Of a DNA stretch of 64,000 nucleotides, positions 30,705 through 40,561 are shown one piece after another. A model generated the notes under the pieces. That model saw only the letters and a program-made list of their open reading frames with translations, was not told the DNA's origin and did not search any database. The position numbers and the translations under genes were made by a program. Where the stretch lies: contig SVEL01000004.1 in the NCBI GenBank assembly GCA_015057425.1, positions 141,618 to 205,617 on the forward strand, read 5' to 3'. Each line of letters starts with the position of its first letter. Within the stretch, counting starts at the first letter, position 1. The stretch is from Lachnospiraceae bacterium (GTDB taxonomy: Bacteria; Bacillota; Clostridia; Lachnospirales; Lachnospiraceae).

Positions 30705-33700
30705 CTAAAACAATTGTGCCTGTGTAAAGTCTACTTTTGTATAATCCATCTTGTCACTGTCAACATTGCTGTTATAATCAACAACTACCGTCTGCTGTTT
30801 TCCGTCTATGAATTTTTGTCCTAATATATAGTTAACATCAAATCTTCCCGTAATTGCCGGTGTTGCGCCTCTGGCAGGAACAACAAGCTGAACATTATTT
30901 ACTTTCAAGAGCTTAAATATCGGTTCCCAGATATATACGTCTTTCGCTGCACCGAATGGATTATCTATGAATATTACTTTACGTAATCCTTTATTGTCAG
31001 CATCTTTTGAATTAATGTTTGTAATATAATTGATTATTGCAATAAGGAACTGGATATATATACCCTGTGACTGACCGGTACTTCCTACAGCTTCTTCGTA
31101 TGGAAGATATCTGCTCTGTTCCTTGATTCTTTCACGCTTATACAGGTTTATCCTTACCCCGTTCATATCTGTAACTATTACAGAAAACAGCTTCTTCCAT
31201 GCTAACTGGCTTCTTATATACTTAAGTCTGTCGTTCTGGTTATTCATTTCGTCTGCTGCCATTACTATATCATCAATATATCTGGACATTCTTTCCTTAT
31301 ACATATCTTCCTTTACGTACGGAATCGTAAGTCCGATAATGGATATAACCTCGTCTTCCATAGTTATCTTGGAAAGTTTAGGCAGTCTGTCAAGCTGTGT
31401 CTTTATACTTAAGCAGCTCTGAATACACTGATTTTCGAAGCTGTCCTTTATCTTGTGTATTTCCTCGATACTCTTGGCAATTCTCTCCTGTTCAAGATTG
31501 ATACACCTGATAACATCCTTGATGGACTCGGTAAGTTCATCTGCCTCTCTTATATCCTGTGGCATTACCACATTATACTTCATTTCATCAGCAAGTGGTG
31601 ATGCTCCCGTCTTAACCAAAAGCTCAACCAGTCGATTCTTATCTTTATCAAATTCAAGCTTTCTATTGAAGTTTTCTTTAACAAAATCATCATATTTAGA
31701 TGCAATTTCGCTGATTTTCTTCTCTATATCCACTTCCATATCAAATGGTTTTGCATCTGAATTAATATTAATATTTCCATTGTTGATAATTTTATCCAAA
31801 TCGTGAAGAAGAACGGTTCTGTTTTGTTTAGCTTCCTGAAGGTTTTTAATCTTTCCTTCGGATTCTTTAAGCTTATCATCGCACTGCTTCTCGAGCTTAT
31901 ACATATCCTTAATGTATTCTTCAGGCGAAATACTTAATCCACTTAATTCTTCTCCGGTTATTTCGCCATACTTCAGAACTATCTTTTCCCGTGCTTCTGT
32001 TATGGCACCTTCCATTTTATCTGTTTTTGACTGAAGTGCGCCACACTGCTCTTTAACTTTCTTAAGTTCATTTTTCTTAAGGTTTATGTCGTTTTTAATA
32101 CTTAAGAGTTCTTCCTTATCAGTTACATGTAACTCCATTCTTTCATAAGCAGCCTTGATATCGTCTACAAAGATTCCCTTATAATCAATAGCCTGCAAAG
32201 ATTTCTCCATGGCAATATCAAAGTTATCCAAAAGTTTTCGCTTATCTTCAAGGTCAACTCCCGACTTTTCTATGGTGTCTATCAGGCCGTTTATCTTTGT
32301 ATCAAGTTCATCATCAGTAAGTATAGATCCTTTGTAATTTCCTTCAACATAATACCCTGAAAGAAGCGAGTTCCAATTACTGTTAATCTCTTCAATTCTG
32401 TCCTTTATATCGGCACATTTTTTGATTCGATTGTCTCTTCTTACCAATACAGCACTGTATTTTGAGTTATTGTCATTAAGAGTCTTTACTTTGCTGTTAT
32501 AAGTACTCTTGGCTTCGTCTACACTGCGTTCAAGTGTATTGTATCTGTCTGTAAGTTCACCAATCTCTTTATAGCACGCCAACGAAAGCTTAAGTTCTTC
32601 CATCTCTTCCTTAAGCTTTGCATTTTCCTGTTCTGCCGAAATCTTTTCAGCATAAACTGCGTTCTTCTCACTATCTTTTTCATCTATAAGCTGTTCAATG
32701 TCTTTTAACTGTTTCCTTAGACTTTCATACTCATCCTCTGCATTATCCATTGTATGCTTAATCTCGCTATAATATTTCCTAAGATACATTATATCTTCTG
32801 CATACACATCGCCTGCATTTCCATGTCTCTTGGCAGCATCCTTGTATGTATCAAGCAAATCCGTCAGTCTTGTAATTTCCTTGTCTACTGCTGCCGCACC
32901 TGTATATATAGCATTTGATGCCATAACAAATACTGCATCATCAGAGATAAATCTGCCTGTATCTTCTACTACATCCTCGTTAATGATAGGCACAAAATAT
33001 CCTTCCAAATCCATTTCACGAAGTCTCACATCCGACATAATCACTTCAAATCTGTCTTTTACAATGATTGAATATGGGAAAAACGGAATCTTTTCAAGTA
33101 TTTCTTCCCTTTGCTCCTTTGTAACAGATGCAAGATATTCACTGCCTGAAACCACTACGTCGCCATGGTATTTTTCGATGTAGTCCCTAACCTTGATAAA
33201 TTCATCGGATTCAACTGTAAACACACCGTTTTTAAGATTGTTAATGTGTGCGGTAAGCTTAGCAATATGGTGATTATCTTCTTCCAATGCCATAGTGTTA
33301 TTAAGAATTCTCTGTTCTATTATATCGTAAAGCTCTTCATCTGATTTTACACCATATATGCTCATCATTTTGCTTATATGATTTTTCTCATCTGATAAGC
33401 TTTGACGACAATCTATATTTTCTCTTATCTTCTTATCTGTCTCTGCACTTTTTGCAACAAGCTCCTGCTTCTGCATAGCTTTACGTTCAAGCTCAATAAT
33501 TCCCTTAAGTATATTCTGCCCGTTCTCGTTATAGTGATCTTCTTTTTCCTGCAATTCTGCTGATAATTTTAATATTTTTTCACTTACGGAATCAGTAAGA
33601 AGGAAGTCATGCTCAGACTTTTTAAGGGTCAATAACGAAGACAGTTCATTAAGCTGCCTTGTCCCATCTTTAATTATATATTCAGATATGGCTTTCTGCT

Positions 33701-35132
33701 CTTCATCTGCTTTTATAGTCTCTTCAAGTTCTATACGGAACGCTTCTTCGCCCTTAAGATTAGCTTCTTCTTCAGCAAGTGACTCCTGTAACACTGCAAG
33801 CTTCTTTTCATCTCGCTTTTTCTTCTCGGCTATAAGTTCATGAAGTTCTTCTGACACTTCGCCCCGGTCTCTGCCTGTATTATCAATAAATTCTCTTATT
33901 CTGTCTCTCTGATTTTTATAATATATGTAGTCAAGATAATCGTTGGCACTTTCTTTAAGAAGAAGTTCTTCCTCCTTGCCTTCAACTTCTTCTTCCATGC
34001 TGTTTCTTATATTTGTAAGCTGTAAAAGCTCTTCTTTAAGCGTTTCTATGGCTTTTTCTTTTAGATAAACCTCTCCTATGGCAGCTTTCTTTACTGCAGT
34101 CTGCTTTTCGTCACGAAGCGTTTCTATACTTCTTTCTACTTCTTCTATCTCTTTTTCACAAGCCTTTATAAGCTCACAAACAGTAACATAGCTTCTTACT
34201 ATGCCTGTGTTGATATCTTCTTTACCTTCATATGTTGTCTTGAGACTTTCAACCCTTTCTATAAAGTTCTCAAGTGCCTCACGCTGGAAATCAAAGTTGC
34301 TTATATCTGCCTTCTTCTTGGAAAGTTCAATAAGCTGGTCCTTTATCTCCATAAGGGTTTTTGCCATGGTATCTCCGTCATTTTCATCAACACTGTTGTT
34401 AAATGACTTTTGAATAATCTCTTCGATAAGCAGGTCTTCAACGACTTTTCGTGCCGTCTTGTAATTTGTCTCAAAGTATGTTCTAACATGTCCCTCTGTC
34501 TTGTTGATACCTCTGATTATCTCCCATTCGCTTTCATAAAGTCCATAATTGCTGATAAATCTCTGGTATTCATTTTTTCTTTCAAAAATCTTGATTTCAA
34601 GATTGAAATCCTTCTTTTCCAAGTCTCTGAGGTATGTTTTAAGACCATTATATGTAATTCTTTCCTTTCCGTTGCTTAAAGGAAGATTCTTGATGTCATT
34701 ATCGTTATATTCTCTATAGAAAATGCAGTAGTTAAAATACTCTATGGACGCATTTTCCTTAACATTTCCTGTTTCTTCCATTCCTTCAAGGTCAAGGGTT
34801 GCATCCTTGGCTTTTCTGGCGCAAAAGCCTGTGGTCATATACTTAAAACCATTCTTTACATGCACGTCACTTAATCTCCATTCAATCATAGAATGGATAG
34901 TCGTACTTCCCGAATTGGTTCTGAAAAGTTTCTCTATCGGCTGCTTATCATCTAACGTACAGTTAGGTATAAGATTCTGCAAAAGAAGGAGCATAAGCAC
35001 ACTTTTACCACCACCGTTAGCAAGGTCATATATTGTATTTTTACCGGAAAACCGCATTAAAAAATCATCATAAAACTGGGTTCCAAAATTGTATTTTACA
35101 TTATTTACCCTAATTCTGTTTATATGTGGCAT
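30705..35132 (-). CDS. MukB/JetC-like SMC ATPase
   Basis: 1475 residues from the ATG at 35132, served by GAGGTG. The N-terminal head holds the Walker A motif NGGGKS (39-44). Long coiled coils flank a hinge-like centre (about 650-760). The C-terminal head has an ABC signature (STGQSQGIYIQFLIA) and Walker B (VIFIDNPFGAAKD). The head motifs, and the neighbouring kleisin and MukE-like genes, identify a MukB/MksB/JetC-type loop-extruding ATPase, longer than typical JetC. Such complexes extrude DNA loops; Wadjet uses this to find and cut small circles. The nuclease subunit is not present here. Confidence 0.85.
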   Translation of the reverse strand: MPHINRIRVNNVKYNFGTQFYDDFLMRFSGKNTIYDLANGGGKSVLMLLLLQNLIPNCTLDDKQPIEKLFRTNSGSTTIHSMIEWRLSDVHVKNGFKYMTTGFCARKAKDATLDLEGMEETGNVKENASIEYFNYCIFYREYNDNDIKNLPLSNGKERITYNGLKTYLRDLEKKDFNLEIKIFERKNEYQRFISNYGLYESEWEIIRGINKTEGHVRTYFETNYKTARKVVEDLLIEEIIQKSFNNSVDENDGDTMAKTLMEIKDQLIELSKKKADISNFDFQREALENFIERVESLKTTYEGKEDINTGIVRSYVTVCELIKACEKEIEEVERSIETLRDEKQTAVKKAAIGEVYLKEKAIETLKEELLQLTNIRNSMEEEVEGKEEELLLKESANDYLDYIYYKNQRDRIREFIDNTGRDRGEVSEELHELIAEKKKRDEKKLAVLQESLAEEEANLKGEEAFRIELEETIKADEEQKAISEYIIKDGTRQLNELSSLLTLKKSEHDFLLTDSVSEKILKLSAELQEKEDHYNENGQNILKGIIELERKAMQKQELVAKSAETDKKIRENIDCRQSLSDEKNHISKMMSIYGVKSDEELYDIIEQRILNNTMALEEDNHHIAKLTAHINNLKNGVFTVESDEFIKVRDYIEKYHGDVVVSGSEYLASVTKEQREEILEKIPFFPYSIIVKDRFEVIMSDVRLREMDLEGYFVPIINEDVVEDTGRFISDDAVFVMASNAIYTGAAAVDKEITRLTDLLDTYKDAAKRHGNAGDVYAEDIMYLRKYYSEIKHTMDNAEDEYESLRKQLKDIEQLIDEKDSEKNAVYAEKISAEQENAKLKEEMEELKLSLACYKEIGELTDRYNTLERSVDEAKSTYNSKVKTLNDNNSKYSAVLVRRDNRIKKCADIKDRIEEINSNWNSLLSGYYVEGNYKGSILTDDELDTKINGLIDTIEKSGVDLEDKRKLLDNFDIAMEKSLQAIDYKGIFVDDIKAAYERMELHVTDKEELLSIKNDINLKKNELKKVKEQCGALQSKTDKMEGAITEAREKIVLKYGEITGEELSGLSISPEEYIKDMYKLEKQCDDKLKESEGKIKNLQEAKQNRTVLLHDLDKIINNGNININSDAKPFDMEVDIEKKISEIASKYDDFVKENFNRKLEFDKDKNRLVELLVKTGASPLADEMKYNVVMPQDIREADELTESIKDVIRCINLEQERIAKSIEEIHKIKDSFENQCIQSCLSIKTQLDRLPKLSKITMEDEVISIIGLTIPYVKEDMYKERMSRYIDDIVMAADEMNNQNDRLKYIRSQLAWKKLFSVIVTDMNGVRINLYKRERIKEQSRYLPYEEAVGSTGQSQGIYIQFLIAIINYITNINSKDADNKGLRKVIFIDNPFGAAKDVYIWEPIFKLLKVNNVQLVVPARGATPAITGRFDVNYILGQKFIDGKQQTVVVDYNSNVDSDKMDYTKVDFTQAQLF

Positions 35133-35171
35133 CTTTTGCACCTCTTCCTTTAATCTTAACTAAATAGTACC

Positions 35172-35891
35172 TTAATTTTCACTCTTGACTTCCTTTGATG
35201 CAGACATAATCTCATACAATCTGCTCTTTTCGCTGTCAAAATAATTCTCTACAAGCGCTTTCATCTTTTCCTTCGGATAATATCTGCCTTCTGACTCCAA
35301 TACAAGCTTCTGATTAACAAAGAAGTTAAATACAAGCTTCACAATACCGGCCTTGGAGCCTCTGGACGCTTTAAGCATAATATCCTCTCCACCGGAAATA
35401 GGCATATCTTCCCAAATTAATCCGATTTCCTTAAAGCTGTTTTCTTCCACTTCATCTAAAGACAACACTTTCAGGTTACTTATAACACCTGCAAGCGAAC
35501 CGTTAACTGCTTCAATTACATCCTCGACTCTTGTATACTCAACATATGAATAACTCGATGAATCAGGATAAAATACACTTATTATGTTGTACATAATAAA
35601 GTAACACAGATAAAGCTCTTTATTTAATCTGATTCCCAGCTCTTTCTTCAATTCCTCATTGGTATATCCGAATACTCTGTTATTATCACCTGCTGTTATG
35701 TACAGACTGTAATTATACTCATAAATATTGATATTTAACTTTTTAAGCACCTCTAAAACTATGTCGTAAACTTCTCCGTTTGATGTATATTCATTGTATA
35801 ACCCTGCATTTTGACCGTTTCTGCTTACTTCATCACCAACAATCAGTGCCGATACAATATCCAGAGCTTTATCCAAACTTTTATTATTCAT
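35172..35891 (-). CDS. MukE/JetB-like SMC accessory subunit
   Basis: 239 residues from the ATG at 35891 (GGAG six bases upstream; the frame runs to 35903). Predicted winged-helix content (YTNEELKKELGIRLNKELYLCYFIMYNII; KAGIVKLVFNFFVNQKLVLES) and position between kleisin and SMC fit MukE/MksE/JetB (KITE family). It would bind the kleisin and DNA. Identification rests on operon context and fold pattern. Confidence 0.7.
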   Translation of the reverse strand: MNNKSLDKALDIVSALIVGDEVSRNGQNAGLYNEYTSNGEVYDIVLEVLKKLNINIYEYNYSLYITAGDNNRVFGYTNEELKKELGIRLNKELYLCYFIMYNIISVFYPDSSSYSYVEYTRVEDVIEAVNGSLAGVISNLKVLSLDEVEENSFKEIGLIWEDMPISGGEDIMLKASRGSKAGIVKLVFNFFVNQKLVLESEGRYYPKEKMKALVENYFDSEKSRLYEIMSASKEVKSEN

Positions 35892-35928
35892 AGACATCTC
35901 CATTTCTATGGCTCACCCGGTGCCACGC

Positions 35929-37440
35929 CTATAACTTTCTAAAATGTATATCAGTTATTTCAAATAAATCCATTATCCTTATGGTATTTGATGAATCAAA
36001 TTCCAATTCAAATTTCATCTGTTTATATTCTTCCTTATCTTCTTTTTCAAGGAAATCTACTAAATATTCTTCAAAAAATGTATCCGGCTTTGCAAGTACC
36101 TTCTCACATTCGTACTCTCTCTTCTGGCTGAGATGAATCAGAAATGAATAATAATCTCCATTTTTTAGGAATGTATCTCCGAATTCCCCGGTTAACGTGT
36201 CATTTAATTCTATAAGACTGACAGTTTCCTTCTCCATAAGCATACCAAAGAGTATCTTTATAAAGCCATAATAGTTGGCCTTAATTCTTTCATCTTCGAC
36301 CTCATCTTCATATACATACATTTCTTCTGTTTTATTTTCATTTATCAAATCAGCCTTTTCTTCACTTTCTGCCTTACATGTAAGCATCTTATCAATAGAT
36401 GTAAGTGAAAAAGACTTCTTTATATTCAAATCCAAAAGCGGAAGCACAAACATTCCAAGTCTGCTTGTATCGTCACTTTCCATAATGGTTTTAAGACCGT
36501 GTTTAAAGTCATAACTTCTCTTAAGCTTAGAGAACTTCGCATTGAATATTATCTCGTCTGCTTTTTTCTGAAGGTCCGTACACTGTCCTAAAAGTTCACT
36601 GTGTCGGCTGAGAGATTTCTTTAACTCTGTTTCCAACACATAAATATCAGCAAATGCTTCCGTATATTCATTGTCACTTCTTTTCAGAAGCTCTTCTATC
36701 ATATTCATATTCTTGCGGTATAATTTCTGTTCATCTTCAAACCATGTCATTACGCTGTCTACAAATTCATCGTATGCCTTTATACCCTCAAAAACATCAT
36801 GACTTAAGATACTCAAAACTTCATTTTTTCTAACCTTAAGTCTTCCAACTTCGTTATTAATTCTCTTAACAACTTCAACTCCACCCTTGAAGTTACGTCC
36901 TGCAATCATCTTGCTAAGAAGTATCTGCGCCACACTTATGGAGCTTTCGTCCTTAACTTCCTTTGTGTCAAGATAAAACTCAATGGCATCAGAAGTTATA
37001 TAATATGTAACTGTTTCGTCTTTTATCCTGCTGTCTATCAGTTTCATTCGGATAGACATTTTCTTCTTTTCCTGTGGGTCATAATACTCGTATACAAAAG
37101 GATGTCCGTCATTTTTAATCTTGTCAAATACATAAAATACAAGGGCTGACATTTCCGATTCATCTATATTTAAGTCAAAATCCCTTCGGATAACTTCCGA
37201 TAAAAAGCTTGCATATTCTCCGTAAGTTACATCTTTTTCACGGAAGTTATTTTCTTCTATAAAGAATCGCAAAACAGCCATAAGGATATATCCCATATCA
37301 AGCCCGGAATACATACCTCCCTGATACTGGGCAAATGCATTTTCCGTCAGCTTAAAATATGGGTAATACTTTTTTATATTGAGCATACGCTCGCTATGAT
37401 CACAGATAATATCTCTGACAAGTATGTATTCTTCCGCCAT
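35929..37440 (-). CDS. Kleisin (MukF/JetA-like) SMC subunit
   Basis: 503 residues. An N-terminal winged-helix-like part (FKLTENAFAQYQGGMYSGLDMGYIL) is followed by a helical middle (DEFVDSVMTWFEDEQKLYRKN) and a C-terminal winged-helix-like segment (MDLFEITDIHFRKL). This matches the JetA/MukF class of bacterial kleisins. It bridges the SMC heads. It is the first gene of the SMC operon, 136 bases after recR. Confidence 0.75.
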   Translation of the reverse strand: MAEEYILVRDIICDHSERMLNIKKYYPYFKLTENAFAQYQGGMYSGLDMGYILMAVLRFFIEENNFREKDVTYGEYASFLSEVIRRDFDLNIDESEMSALVFYVFDKIKNDGHPFVYEYYDPQEKKKMSIRMKLIDSRIKDETVTYYITSDAIEFYLDTKEVKDESSISVAQILLSKMIAGRNFKGGVEVVKRINNEVGRLKVRKNEVLSILSHDVFEGIKAYDEFVDSVMTWFEDEQKLYRKNMNMIEELLKRSDNEYTEAFADIYVLETELKKSLSRHSELLGQCTDLQKKADEIIFNAKFSKLKRSYDFKHGLKTIMESDDTSRLGMFVLPLLDLNIKKSFSLTSIDKMLTCKAESEEKADLINENKTEEMYVYEDEVEDERIKANYYGFIKILFGMLMEKETVSLIELNDTLTGEFGDTFLKNGDYYSFLIHLSQKREYECEKVLAKPDTFFEEYLVDFLEKEDKEEYKQMKFELEFDSSNTIRIMDLFEITDIHFRKL

Positions 37441-37469
37441 ATATCCTCTTCCCTGTTTTAATCTTCATT

Positions 37470-37538
37470 GCAATTTGTGCCGAATCGTTGTATAAATCAA
37501 CAACTTCGCAATTTGTGCCGAATCGTTGCACAAATTGC
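37470..37538. repeat. Direct and inverted GCAATTTGTGC repeats
   Basis: A 21-base sequence beginning GCAATTTGTGCCGA occurs at 37470-37490 and again at 37508-37528. The 11-mer GCAATTTGTGC (37508-37518) is perfectly repeated inverted at 37528-37538. It lies in the gap between recR and the kleisin gene. It may be an operator or a small repeat element. Confidence 0.75.
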
Positions 37539-37540
37539 GG

Positions 37541-37587
37541 TAAATATGTAGTTAATAATTGTATTACAATTTTTAACTACATATTTA
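37541..37587 (-). terminator. 15-bp inverted repeat at the end of recR
   Basis: TAAATATGTAGTTAA (37541-37555) is a perfect complement of 37573-37587 and overlaps the recR stop codon. Not followed by a T-run, so it may act as an mRNA end or attenuator rather than a terminator. Confidence 0.55.
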
Positions 37588-38173
37588 CACGGCCTTCTAA
37601 CGCCCTTTTTAACGTAATCTCATCAATACATTCAAGTTCACTGCCTACCGGCACGCCACTTGCAATTCTACTGACCTTTATTCCTGCCGGCTTAACGTAC
37701 TTACTTATAAGCATAGCAGTAGCCTCACCTTCATGGCTGGCATTGGTTGCAATGATTACTTCATCCACATCGCCACGCAGTCTTTCCATAAGTTCTTTTA
37801 ACTTAATATCGTTTGGACCGATATTTAGAAGCGGTGCTATAACTCCATGAAGCACATGATACACTCCATCGTACTGCTTGGTCTTTTCGTATGCTGCCAA
37901 ATCTCTCGGCGTCTCCACAACCATTATGGTCTTATGATTTCTCTTTGGATTACCGCAAATAGGGCAAATCTCCATATCCGTAAGATTGTAACATTCTTTG
38001 CAATACTTAAGATTGTCTCTTGCATCTACCATAGTCTCCGCCAGCTTATGTACCTGCTCCGCCGGCATCCCTATTATGTGAAATGCCAGTCTTGCAGCTG
38101 TCTTGGTTCCTATGCCAGGCAATCTGGACAACTCTTCTATAAGTTTTCCAATCTGTCCACTATAATATTCCAT
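37577..38173 (-). CDS. recR: Recombination mediator RecR
   Basis: 198 residues: a helix-hairpin-helix (LSRLPGIGTKTAARLAFH), a four-cysteine zinc site (Cys58, 61, 70, 73) and a TOPRIM domain (VIIATNASHEGEATA). It assists RecA loading at gaps with RecO. Its ATG overlaps the ybaB stop (TAATG), so translation is coupled. Confidence 0.96.
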   Translation of the reverse strand: MEYYSGQIGKLIEELSRLPGIGTKTAARLAFHIIGMPAEQVHKLAETMVDARDNLKYCKECYNLTDMEICPICGNPKRNHKTIMVVETPRDLAAYEKTKQYDGVYHVLHGVIAPLLNIGPNDIKLKELMERLRGDVDEVIIATNASHEGEATAMLISKYVKPAGIKVSRIASGVPVGSELECIDEITLKRALEGRVNM

Positions 38174-38526
38174 TAGAACGGAAAACCTCCTCCGAGACCA
38201 CCTGTTATCTTAGACATCTGTGTCTGTGATATTTCTTCCATCTTACGAAGAGCTTCATTGGTTGCTGCCATTATAAGGTCTTCAAGCATTTCTATATCAT
38301 CAGGATCTACAACTTCTTCCTTAAGCGAAACCTTAACTACTTCCTTCTTACCTGACACTGTAACTTCTACAGCTCCGCCACCTGCGCTTGCCGTAACTTC
38401 CATTGTCTCTAATTCCTTAGTTGTTTCTTCCATCTGCTTCTGCATTTTCTGAGCCTGTTTCATAAGGTTGTTCATGTTGCCCATTCCTCCGCCGAAGCCT
38501 CCCGGATATCCACCTCTTTTTGCCAT
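38173..38526 (-). CDS. ybaB: YbaB/EbfC nucleoid-associated protein
   Basis: 117 residues with the EbfC core ([17 protein letters not shown], then [14 protein letters not shown]). The N-terminal Gly/Met-rich stretch is usual. It binds DNA and sits in the conserved dnaX-ybaB-recR cluster. Confidence 0.95.
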   Translation of the reverse strand: MAKRGGYPGGFGGGMGNMNNLMKQAQKMQKQMEETTKELETMEVTASAGGGAVEVTVSGKKEVVKVSLKEEVVDPDDIEMLEDLIMAATNEALRKMEEISQTQMSKITGGLGGGFPF

Positions 38527-38527
38527 T

Positions 38528-40108
38528 TTAAAAGTCCTCCTCTTCTATTTGGAAATTAATTTTTTTCTTTATTTCTACATAGCTATCAGTAAAATCTTCA
38601 CCTGTTTGTAAAGCTTTTATCTCTATCTTTACAGCCTTGCCTGTAGTCTCTCCAATGACCGTTTCAATACCTTCGATAGTTTCCGGTCTGGATAATGTTT
38701 TATATGATAAACCGTCATCCTTTGTAACGATTATCAGTCTGTTATCGCCACCCGGTGCAAGTCTGGTGGTTCGTAGGCAATTTCTCATATAATCGCTTAG
38801 ATTTGCCTCGACCTTGTACCATTCGTCAGCAACCTTCTGAACCTCTTCCGGTATAGCTACATCAAGTATCTTCTTTGGCTTCGGTGCCGACTGCTGCACA
38901 TTTTGTGCCAAACCGGGCTGTACACCGTCTGCTGCCTGTCCTGCCACTACAACACCTGACTCTATCTTTTCTTCCAATATACTTAATCGGCTTAATACCG
39001 ATGTAAGGTCTGTCTCCATTGCAGGCTTTGTCAACTTAACCAACGCAATTTCCACAAGTACTCTTTTTCCCGTTGCATACTTTATCTGTCCTGCAAGTTC
39101 AGAAAGAATTCTTATATATCTCATAATAGAATCTATATCTGTCATTCCGGCCTCTTCTTTGAGCGCCTCTATTCTTTCCGTAGACATATCTATCATATCC
39201 GCACAGTTGTCAGATGTCTTTATAAGCATAAGATTTCTGAGATACCATGTAAAATCAGTTACAAACTGCGTAAGGTCACGACCCTGCATTATGATTTCTT
39301 CAAGCAAATGTATGCATCCCATTGTATCCCCTGATACTACAAGTCGAAGCATCCTGCTAAATACAGATGTGTCTACTGCACCTAAAACCTCAAGAACATT
39401 GTCATATCTCAAGGTCTCTCCCATATAAAATGCCACACACTGATCAAGAAGACTAAGGGCATCTCTCATCGCACCGTCTGCTGATTTGGCGATATATCTT
39501 ATGGCCTTTTCTTCTACATCTATATTTTCTATAGCTGTAAGTTCTCTTAAACGCTCAGATATGGTTTCTATGGAAATACGCTTAAAGTCATATCTCTGAC
39601 ACCTCGAAAGTATAGTCACCGGAATCTTATGTGCTTCTGTTGTAGCCAGAATAAATATCACATATGACGGCGGCTCTTCCAAAGTCTTGAGAAGTGCGTT
39701 AAATGCACCGATAGACAGCATATGAACTTCATCGATTATATACACCTTGAAACGCCCTTCAGTTGGTGAGTACTGAACCTCATCTCTGATTTCACGTATA
39801 TTATCTACGCCATTATTGGAAGCAGCATCAATCTCAATAACATTCATTGATGCCCCTGAGGCAATGGCCTTACATGTCGGACACTCATTACAAGGACTGC
39901 CGTCTATAGGATTACTACAGTTAACTGCCTTTGCAAATATCTTTGCAATAGTAGTCTTTCCGGTTCCTCTTGTTCCGCAGAACAGGTATGCATGACCTAT
40001 TCTGTCATTCTTTATCTGATTTTTTAAAGTTGTTACAATATGGTCCTGACCCTTTACATCAGCGAACTGATCCGGCCTGAACTTTCTGTACATAGCTGTA
40101 TATGACAT
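38528..40108 (-). CDS. dnaX: DNA polymerase III subunits gamma/tau
   Basis: 526 residues. Walker [10 protein letters not shown] at 45-53, zinc-binding cysteines at 64, 73, 76 and 79, and the DEVHMLS Walker B. The C-terminal ~140 residues are the tau part. It is the clamp-loader ATPase. GGAG precedes the ATG, and a sigma-A-type promoter lies 80 bases upstream. Confidence 0.96.
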   Translation of the reverse strand: MSYTAMYRKFRPDQFADVKGQDHIVTTLKNQIKNDRIGHAYLFCGTRGTGKTTIAKIFAKAVNCSNPIDGSPCNECPTCKAIASGASMNVIEIDAASNNGVDNIREIRDEVQYSPTEGRFKVYIIDEVHMLSIGAFNALLKTLEEPPSYVIFILATTEAHKIPVTILSRCQRYDFKRISIETISERLRELTAIENIDVEEKAIRYIAKSADGAMRDALSLLDQCVAFYMGETLRYDNVLEVLGAVDTSVFSRMLRLVVSGDTMGCIHLLEEIIMQGRDLTQFVTDFTWYLRNLMLIKTSDNCADMIDMSTERIEALKEEAGMTDIDSIMRYIRILSELAGQIKYATGKRVLVEIALVKLTKPAMETDLTSVLSRLSILEEKIESGVVVAGQAADGVQPGLAQNVQQSAPKPKKILDVAIPEEVQKVADEWYKVEANLSDYMRNCLRTTRLAPGGDNRLIIVTKDDGLSYKTLSRPETIEGIETVIGETTGKAVKIEIKALQTGEDFTDSYVEIKKKINFQIEEEDF

Positions 40109-40186
40109 ATCTTCTCCGTTCCATGGAAAAATTCCCTAAAAATTTGTTGTTTTGCATCATTTAGCTAAACATACTCTAACTATTTT

Positions 40187-40215
40187 ATTATACACAAAAA
40201 AAGGTGGATAATCAA
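40187..40215 (-). promoter_or_regulatory. Promoter for dnaX-ybaB-recR
   Basis: TTGATT (40210-40215 as complement), a 17-base spacer and TATAAT (40187-40192 as complement). Confidence 0.75.
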
Positions 40216-40228
40216 CGGATTTTTAGAG

Positions 40229-40259
40229 CAAAAAATGGCTGCCCATTGTGAGCAGCCAT
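40229..40259 (-). terminator. spoVG terminator
   Basis: ATGGCTGC (40235-40242) pairs with GCAGCCAT (40252-40259) and is followed by T residues on the minus strand, eight bases after the spoVG stop codon. Confidence 0.9.
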
Positions 40260-40266
40260 TACATTG

Positions 40267-40530
40267 TTATTCCGAGAACTCTTCCTTGTTATACTTATCA
40301 AGTATCATATTTTGCAAGTCTCTTCTTGTGTCTGAATTAATCGGATGAGCAACATCCCTATATTCTCCGTCAGCAGACCTTTTACTTGGCATAGCAATGA
40401 AAAGACCTTTTTCGCCTTCTATGATTTTAATATCATGAACAACGAATATTCCATCAATAGTTATTGATGCGACGGCTCTTAATTTGCCATCCCTATCAAT
40501 CTTTTTGATTCTGATGTCTGTAATTTCCAT
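40267..40530 (-). CDS. spoVG: SpoVG RNA/DNA-binding regulator
   Basis: 87 residues from the ATG at 40530 (AGGTGA five bases upstream). MEITDIRIKKIDRDGKLRAV and FIAMPSKR...DVAHPI are SpoVG hallmarks. SpoVG is a small nucleic-acid-binding regulator of sporulation, cell wall and virulence traits in Firmicutes. It is a single gene between glgD and dnaX. Confidence 0.94.
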   Translation of the reverse strand: MEITDIRIKKIDRDGKLRAVASITIDGIFVVHDIKIIEGEKGLFIAMPSKRSADGEYRDVAHPINSDTRRDLQNMILDKYNKEEFSE

Positions 40531-40561
40531 ATTAATCACCTGTCCCATATCTTATCTTTTG

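Noticed and set aside
37577..38173. RecR TOPRIM domain as a replacement JetD for the SMC operon
   Set aside because: It is an ordinary full-length RecR in the conserved dnaX-ybaB-recR cluster; adjacency alone is not evidence.
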